This document shows positions 1 through 5,400 of a DNA stretch of 8,744 nt, piece by piece. Source of the DNA: Euryarchaeota archaeon UBA173 (GTDB lineage Archaea; Thermoplasmatota; Poseidoniia; Poseidoniales; Thalassarchaeaceae); contig DAJH01000055.1 of the NCBI GenBank assembly GCA_002498925.1, positions 4,911 to 13,654 on the forward strand. Direction: 5' to 3'. Under the pieces are notes generated by a model, which saw nothing but the letters and a program-made list of their open reading frames with translations, was not told the DNA's origin and made no database searches. The position numbers and the translations under genes were made by a program. The first letter of the stretch is position 1; each line of letters begins with the position of its first letter.

Positions 1-227
1 GATCCATCATCTATCCTGTGCCTTGTCTGATGAAGGGGGCACGTAACACACCCATCCTCTACCTTCCCTCCAAGCCCCAGTGGCCATCTCATGTGCCTAC
101 ATAGGCCCTCAGTGGCATGAACCACGCCCTCGTCTTGGACTACCATAAGGGTCTTCAGGCCTATGTTGACCATCCTTGGTTTGCCCGGCTTGAGTTTGGA
201 GAGAAGAACAGCATTCCTCCATTCCAT
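1..227 (-). CDS. Rieske [2Fe-2S] domain protein, partial (3' end beyond window)
   Basis: Translating the minus strand from the ATG at 227-225 gives 75 residues, open to the window edge. They contain a Rieske cluster-binding pair: C43-R-H45, then 17 residues, then C63-P-L-H66. Two Cys and two His in this C-x-H / C-x-x-H arrangement bind a [2Fe-2S] cluster in Rieske ferredoxins, NirD-like proteins and the N-terminus of Rieske oxygenases. The usual Gly after the second His is Gln67. The start is well placed: the ATG lies 1 nt after the SDR stop codon, and GAGGGG sits 5 nt upstream of it inside the end of the SDR gene, so the two genes are almost certainly translated from one mRNA. There is no signal peptide or membrane anchor in the visible part, so a soluble cytoplasmic electron carrier is the simplest reading. 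Whether it is a small ferredoxin of about 100 residues or the start of a larger oxygenase cannot be decided here. Confidence 0.85.
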   Translation of the reverse strand, partial: MEWRNAVLLSKLKPGKPRMVNIGLKTLMVVQDEGVVHATEGLCRHMRWPLGLGGKVEDGCVTCPLHQTRHRIDDG

Positions 228-228
228 A

Positions 229-957
229 CTAACCCCTCACGTTTGACATTCCCCCGTCCAGGTGGAAGACCTGTCCGGTAATGTTGTCGGGGGCGTCAGT
301 CAGTAGCCACTGAATAGTCGACGACACCTCCTCCGGTTCGTTGATCCTCTTCAAGGGAATCATCCCTACGGCAGCCTCCTTTGTTGCACTGGACGACGTT
401 ATGGGGCGAGAAAGCCTCGTATCCGTAAGACCTGGGGCAACTGCGTTAACCCTGATTCCCCTTTTGCTGTAAGTAGCCGCGGCGGACCTAACCATGGACT
501 CAACACCGCCCTTCGCCGCGGCGATCGCCTCGTGATTCGCCAATCCGAGGCTACCCGCGACGCTCGAGGTGAAAACCACTCTCCCCCCTCCGTTTCTTAG
601 CATCTGCTTGCATGCGATTGAGAGTGTCACGAACGCACTACTGAGATTGGTCGTAATAACTTGCTCAAATGCCTCCAGACTCATTGCATGTGGTGGCCTC
701 ACTGCGAAGGAACCCACGAGGTGGACAACTCCATCCAACCTTCCATTCCCCGCTGAAATGGCTGAAAGAACGGCTTCCTTCACCAGCTCTTCATCATTCG
801 CATCACCGATGAATTTCCCTACTTTGCCTTCGGGGAATTCCGCCAATCTAGAACTATCCCTGGCTAGCAGAGTTACTGCGGCACCCTCTTCTAGGAGAGC
901 TCGACAAAGGATGATGCCAATGTCGCTACTACCACCCACAATAAGGTAAGATCTCAC
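229..957 (-). CDS. SDR-family oxidoreductase with atypical active site
   Basis: This 242-residue protein has the usual length of a classical short-chain dehydrogenase/reductase with an NAD(P)-binding Rossmann fold. The nucleotide-binding glycine motif is GGSSDIG (8-14). D52-A-N suits the adenine-ring contact, H79-L-V-G takes the place of the NNAG motif, and N104 is the structural Asn. S131/S132 follow strand 5, RVNAVAPG (169-176) follows the active site, and the C-terminus has the typical HLDGG (232-236). The catalytic YxxxK motif is altered: K149 is present, but the position four residues before it, 13 after S132, is Ile145, in the stretch NHEAIAAAKGG. The general-acid Tyr is therefore missing, so it may not be a standard carbonyl reductase or alcohol dehydrogenase. 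From memory, SDR members with NHEAIAAAK exist in bacteria, so this may be a natural subfamily rather than a decayed enzyme. The start is GTG at 957-955, with no close ATG before the glycine motif. It is followed 1 nt later by the Rieske gene. The substrate is unknown. Confidence 0.9.
   Translation of the reverse strand: MRSYLIVGGSSDIGIILCRALLEEGAAVTLLARDSSRLAEFPEGKVGKFIGDANDEELVKEAVLSAISAGNGRLDGVVHLVGSFAVRPPHAMSLEAFEQVITTNLSSAFVTLSIACKQMLRNGGGRVVFTSSVAGSLGLANHEAIAAAKGGVESMVRSAAATYSKRGIRVNAVAPGLTDTRLSRPITSSSATKEAAVGMIPLKRINEPEEVSSTIQWLLTDAPDNITGQVFHLDGGMSNVRG
233..238 (-). promoter_or_regulatory. Shine-Dalgarno site of the Rieske gene
   Basis: Read on the minus strand, GAGGGG ends 5 nt before the ATG at 227. 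It lies within the last codons of the SDR gene. It fixes the Rieske start codon and implies coupled translation of the two genes. Confidence 0.55.
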
Positions 958-965
958 GTTTCAAC

Positions 966-1058
966 CTAGCCTTCTTCGGGAAAACTCGCCTCGACCATCC
1001 AAGACTCGAGTTGTACTTCTAGCCTCTCCCAGAGATTGTCGGCTCCGTCCTTCTGCAT
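966..1058 (-). CDS. possible leaderless small ORF (30 aa) ahead of the SDR gene
   Basis: On the minus strand an ATG at 1058-1056 opens 30 codons ending in TAG at 968-966, just 8 nt before the GTG start of the SDR. The peptide begins MQKDGADNLWERLEV and ends EASFPEEG. It is acidic, with two Trp and a plausibly amphipathic helix in the middle. Two things favour a real gene. The TATA-like element at 1082-1089 is centred about 27 nt upstream of the ATG, which is where an archaeal leaderless transcript would begin. The ORF also abuts the SDR like an operon member. Against it, 30 codons can be open by chance, I recognise no family, and it could instead be part of the SDR leader. If real, it would be transcribed with the SDR and Rieske genes. 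Confidence 0.35.
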   Translation of the reverse strand: MQKDGADNLWERLEVQLESWMVEASFPEEG

Positions 1059-1081
1059 ACCTTCGCCAAGAAAACTTCTGC

Positions 1082-1089
1082 CTATATAC
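1082..1089. promoter_or_regulatory. TATA-like element between divergent genes
   Basis: CTATATAC reads as GTATATAG on the other strand, so the core is nearly symmetrical. It is the clearest AT-rich element in the 187 bases between the SDR and metK starts. On the minus strand its centre is about 27 nt before the ATG of the small ORF, fitting leaderless transcription. On the plus strand a start about 25 nt downstream (near 1111) would give metK a leader of roughly 34 nt. One element may serve both directions, or only one. Apart from this element and the small ORF I see nothing else in the gap. Confidence 0.45.
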
Positions 1090-1144
1090 TGATGTTCAGA
1101 ATTCCCCAACAACACTCTTGAGGGAAACGCCCGCCTCCACCGGC

Positions 1145-2401
1145 ATGGCAGAGCGTCTGGCCCCAGCTAAGTCGGCAGAATCTGTCACAGCTGGCCACCC
1201 AGACAAGCTGTGTGACTCTATTTCGGATGCAATCTTGGATGCCTGCCTGATGATCGATCCAAACGCGAGAGTGGCCGTCGAGACACTAGTCAAAGGCACT
1301 GAGGAGAAGGCCTTCATCGTACTCGCGGGGGAAGTTACCCTAGCGGGAGAAATCAACGATGAGGAGTACGAGTCCATAGCAAGGAAGACCGCCAGCGAAA
1401 TCGGATACACTGATCATTCCATAGGGATGGATGCAACCAATCCTGAAACGTGCGAAGTGACGGTTCTCATTACGACACAGTCCCAATTCATCAGCCAGGG
1501 AGTTGATGGCGACATGGAGTCCCAGGGGGCTGGCGATCAAGGTGTAATGTTCGGATTTGCATGCAAGGAAACAGAAGGCACTCCTGGGATGGAAGGCAGG
1601 CTTTTCCCCCTCCCGGCAGCATTGGCTCAGAGAATATGCAGACGTCTGGATGCTATAGTCGCGAGCGGTGAGATTCCATGGGTTCGTCCCGATGGAAAGA
1701 GCCAGGTGACCGTGGAGTACGACTCCGAGGGCAATCCAAATCACGTGCAAACGGTTGTGGTTGCCGTCCAGCATGATGACGCACTAAAGAATCAGTTCGG
1801 AGGAGATGTAGAAGCCGAGCAAGAATTCGTCAAGGATCAGATCCGCAAGCATGTAGTCGAGCACGCAGTACCTCCCAATTGGCTGTCATCCGATTACAAA
1901 CTGATAGTCAATGGTACGGGTAGGTTCGCCGATCCCGGCGGACCATACTCAGATGCCGGACTAACTGGTCGAAAGATCATAGTTGACACATACGGAGGGG
2001 GCATGCACGGGGGCGGGGCATTCAGTGGCAAGGACCCATCCAAGGTCGATAGGACGGCCGCCTATCACGCTAGATGGGCCGCAAAGCACGTGGTAGCAGC
2101 GGGGCTTGCCAATCGATGTGAGATTCAGGTATCGTACGCCATAGGGGTACCACGACCCATCAGCCTCCTCGTAAACACCTTCGGAACAGGAACGATATCG
2201 GACGAAGAGCTCTCTCACAGTATCCTAGAGACGTTCGACTGGAGGCCAGCCGCGATGATAAGGGATCTACAGCTGAAACGACCTATCTATCGAAGGACGG
2301 CCGCAGGGGGGCACTTTGGCAGATCCCCTACGGCCGAGGGGCACTTCTCATGGGAGAGGATACACGACGACAGGATCGAGGCCCTCAAGAAATCGCAATG
2401 A
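1145..2401 (+). CDS. metK: S-adenosylmethionine synthetase, bacterial type
   Basis: Methionine adenosyltransferase makes S-adenosylmethionine, phosphate and diphosphate from methionine and ATP in the cytoplasm, normally as a dimer or tetramer. From the ATG at 1145 the protein has 418 residues, somewhat longer than typical bacterial MetK (about 380-400). It shows ESVTAGHPDK near the N-terminus (GHPDK at 17-21, ATP/Mg binding), the signature GAGDQGVMFG (128-137), the glycine-rich phosphate-binding loop GGGAFSGKD (289-297) followed by DRTAAY (302-307), and the C-terminal TAAGGHFGR (385-393). All three MetK domains are therefore complete. An in-frame TTG at 1118 would add nine residues, but ATG 1145 matches the start of bacterial homologues better. 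No good Shine-Dalgarno site precedes either. This is the bacterial MetK family, not the divergent archaeal MAT that most archaea use, which points to an old transfer from bacteria. The gene looks monocistronic, with a T-tract just after its stop. Confidence 0.96.
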   Translation: MAERLAPAKSAESVTAGHPDKLCDSISDAILDACLMIDPNARVAVETLVKGTEEKAFIVLAGEVTLAGEINDEEYESIARKTASEIGYTDHSIGMDATNPETCEVTVLITTQSQFISQGVDGDMESQGAGDQGVMFGFACKETEGTPGMEGRLFPLPAALAQRICRRLDAIVASGEIPWVRPDGKSQVTVEYDSEGNPNHVQTVVVAVQHDDALKNQFGGDVEAEQEFVKDQIRKHVVEHAVPPNWLSSDYKLIVNGTGRFADPGGPYSDAGLTGRKIIVDTYGGGMHGGGAFSGKDPSKVDRTAAYHARWAAKHVVAAGLANRCEIQVSYAIGVPRPISLLVNTFGTGTISDEELSHSILETFDWRPAAMIRDLQLKRPIYRRTAAGGHFGRSPTAEGHFSWERIHDDRIEALKKSQ

Positions 2402-2405
2402 GCCA

Positions 2406-2410
2406 TTTTT
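2406..2410 (+). terminator. oligo-T tract after metK
   Basis: Five consecutive T residues lie 4 nt after the metK stop codon. Archaeal RNA polymerase commonly terminates at short U-tracts, so this is a plausible end for the metK transcript, possibly together with the hairpin that follows it. Confidence 0.35.
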
Positions 2411-2412
2411 CT

Positions 2413-2440
2413 AGGGTTATTGGACATGTCCGGTAACCCT
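2413..2440 (+). repeat. 28-nt inverted repeat / RNA hairpin between metK and the surface-protein gene
   Basis: The sequence starts AGGGTTATTGGAC and ends GTCCGGTAACCCT. The outer 7 bases pair perfectly, the next two pair as U-G in RNA, and the centre GGACATGTCC is a perfect palindrome, giving one nearly continuous stem with a very small loop. The flanking T2412 and A2441 extend it by one pair. The two non-Watson-Crick positions are U-G in plus-strand RNA but would be A-C mismatches in minus-strand RNA, which favours a structure acting in the plus-strand transcript. It may be the 3' end of metK mRNA, or an operator placed just upstream of the next promoter. Confidence 0.55.
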
Positions 2441-2447
2441 ACTTTGG

Positions 2448-2454
2448 TTTAATT
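2448..2454 (+). promoter_or_regulatory. weak TATA-like element for the surface-protein gene
   Basis: TTTAATT lies directly after the 28-nt hairpin. Transcription starting about 25 nt downstream would begin near 2475. That is after the first in-frame ATG (2470) but before the second (2503), so the element favours 2503 as the true start. The match to an archaeal TATA box is modest. Confidence 0.3.
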
Positions 2455-2469
2455 CCGACTTGCCATGGC

Positions 2470-5400
2470 ATGGTTCGAGCCACTGTAGACGCAAGCAATA
2501 GAATGGCAGCTAAGAAAAATACTGCCAAATCTCAGATGTCAGTATTGATTATAGCAATACTAGTGACCTCTCTTTTCGCGCCCTCGATGTCCCTTGCAAG
2601 CATCTCCCTCGAACCGGACCAAAGCAAGAACTTCACCGCGAATAACACGACTGACGAAGCGGCCACCCAAGCACTACTTTCGAATCTAAACACGTCGAAT
2701 CCGATAGAGGTCACCGGAATAATGGACGACCAAGGAAGAGTCCATCTGGTTTGGATAGAGAATGGGACCTCCCCAATGCTGCAGTATGCATTAATTTCCA
2801 CCAACGGTATCGATACCGTGTTGATTGCAAACACCCTAGTGGGCCAGAGCAACTACACAGAGGTATCGAGTCCCTCAATGGTCCTAGACTCCGACAGTAA
2901 TGCCCACATAGTCTGGGCGATTACCGATGTTGAGATACTTTACTCGATACTCGATCCGTCGGAAGACGACCAAGACGGCTCCACAGGCGATGTATACAAC
3001 ATGACCCTCACCAGCGAATACATCATCGCTGAGGGAACTGGCATCAGGAACGACCCCGATATAGCAGTAGACTCGAATGATGCCATGCATATCGTATGGG
3101 TGGATACCTACGACCCTCAGGGACTCTACTTCGGAACCCCGTTGATCTATTACAAAATGATGGCAATGAACTCCACGGGAGGGGTTGAGGTTGTGATTAA
3201 CAACACTCTCGTTACCCCTGCATTGGGATACAAGGGAAACCCAGCAGTTTCGATAGGAGTAAACAATACGGTGATCGTGGTATGGGAGGATACACGTGGA
3301 AGCCTGATTGAGTACGTCGGTCTACTGGATACATCTGGTTCTATGACCGCCGAGTGGGAAGACATGTGTGCAGTTTTCTATGGGGGAAATCTGACCAGCG
3401 GCGAGTATTTCCAAGGAGTTAAGCCACTCCTTGAGTCGGCAAGTATCACTGTCCTAGAGACACTTTATGCTTTGAGCGGGCAGATGTCCCACGCATCCAA
3501 TCACAAGAACTGCGAGGACGGATATGCCGCTGGCGGAAATGGGACCGCAGGGCCAAGGACAGACTATCTCGGTCAAATCCCAACTGACAATTCCGGTGGA
3601 ATCAGGGCGCTCACTGAGGTGGTCTACAATGGATCCGCACTCAGTATCCCCACTGACTGGGGGTATTACAGCGAGATGTGGGGCCCAGGATCGACATGGG
3701 CCTGCACCTCGTGGAGGGACTACTCTTCAATGACCCCAGGTAACCCACCCTCGACAGCAGACCACTCTTGGAATCCAAATGCTACCAAGCTGATTATTCC
3801 CGTTTCCGACGAAGGGCCATATGGCGGCTCAGGTAATGGCTATGAGGCACAGGATGCCGATGATAACCAGAGTATCAGAGAGGCCCATGACGCCTGCGTC
3901 AATGCGGGAATAATCCCGATTCCAGTAGCCGGAACAACATCCTACGGTGCTAACACCATATGGGCCAACGACACTCACGTCCGATCCCACATGATGGATC
4001 TAGCACAATGTAATGCGAATTTCACCGGCCTCGCAGACAGAACCTGTGATGGACTAACAACGGCGACAAAGGATGCGGGGGGCGAGATGTTCCTCTACCC
4101 CTCGGATAACATGGCCAACTTCGAGGGAGACTTCGAGTCGGGATACCTCACAAATGGATGGGGGGCGTCCGGCTCATCCGATATCTGGTCAGTGGAAGCA
4201 GCTGACAACGGACTAGTCTATTCACAGGCCAACCTATGTGACATAGGGGGAGCCACGGGCAATCCTTCCTTCTACTCGGTTTCTTGTAACTACACACAAC
4301 CGGCTGGCCAGACGGTAGACTTGACTGTGAACGTGGACAACTGGGCCTCCGAGTTCAGTATGGATGTCATCCTACCCGATGGCACAGTCGCCTCTTTCAA
4401 TAGCAGTTCAGTATACAATCAATACAGCGGTGTCCTGGTAAGCTTTACCGGGGCCGGGAACTACACGATCTTCCTGAATGACACCTATGGCGATGGAGGG
4501 ACATCAGTATCAGCCGATTACACCTATGTTTCATCCACAAACCCTTCATCAACGCCAATATCGGGAACTTACTCCGCACAATCCGGTTCAATAACGCACG
4601 GTGAGAGTACAAACCTCGAGTTCACCGGCGTCCTGGCCAATGGAACAGTCAGCTTCTCCTACAACGTATCATCCGAAGCTGGATACGACTTCCTCAAGTT
4701 CTACCTCGATGGGGTCCAACTGGCCCAGTGGTCTGGGGCCCAGAGTGGGAACTTCTCCACACCAGTCTCCCTCGGTCAGCATACGCTGAAGTGGACCTAT
4801 GCCAAGGACGGCAGCGTCAGCTCCGGGAATGACGCAGCATGGATAGATGACGTGGTCATACCGGTTGCTAACTACACGGATGAGGTGAACGCACTGGTCC
4901 AGTCCATCATAGCTCTGACTACCAGCAGTGGCTCAACCGAGACATACCTATCCGTTCTGGACCCATATTCAATGATTAGCAACCCAAGAAGCACTTGGAG
5001 CATGGGTGACCCCGGTCATAGCGTTGACTCCGAAACGGGAGAGTACATTGAGGACACAGGGCCATCCGTCGACTACGTATGGCAGGATGGGATAGGCTGG
5101 AGCACCATTGGACATCTCGTGATAGTGAATGACACCCGTCTCACCAATGGCCATGGCTGGAGCGTTAGCCCAGAGGTGAACAGCGACGAGGACGGAAACG
5201 TACACATCGTCTGGGTCGATGGTCGCTCTGAGGAGCACAGCCGGACCGCTCCGTCCCAATTGCACTACATGCAGTTAGACCTGTCTCGGGCCGGACCGTT
5301 TGACGGTGAGGCAGAAGGCCTCGACCTCAGCACGGTTTCAGTAGTCTCAGACTCGCTAGTACCCGGGTCCGACATGACGTGGGGGGCCAACCCAAGAGTG

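Noticed and set aside
117..281. Plus-strand ORF of 54 codons from ATG 117
   Set aside because: Opposite the Rieske gene and the SDR 3' end; the Rieske Cys/His motif on the minus strand is far better supported.
569..949. 126-codon ORF on the plus strand
   Set aside because: It lies opposite the SDR gene, whose protein has clear family motifs; the translation is low-complexity and matches nothing recognisable.
1096..1774. Two minus-strand ORFs (1096-1410 and 1340-1774)
   Set aside because: Both are antisense to the conserved metK coding sequence and show no motifs.
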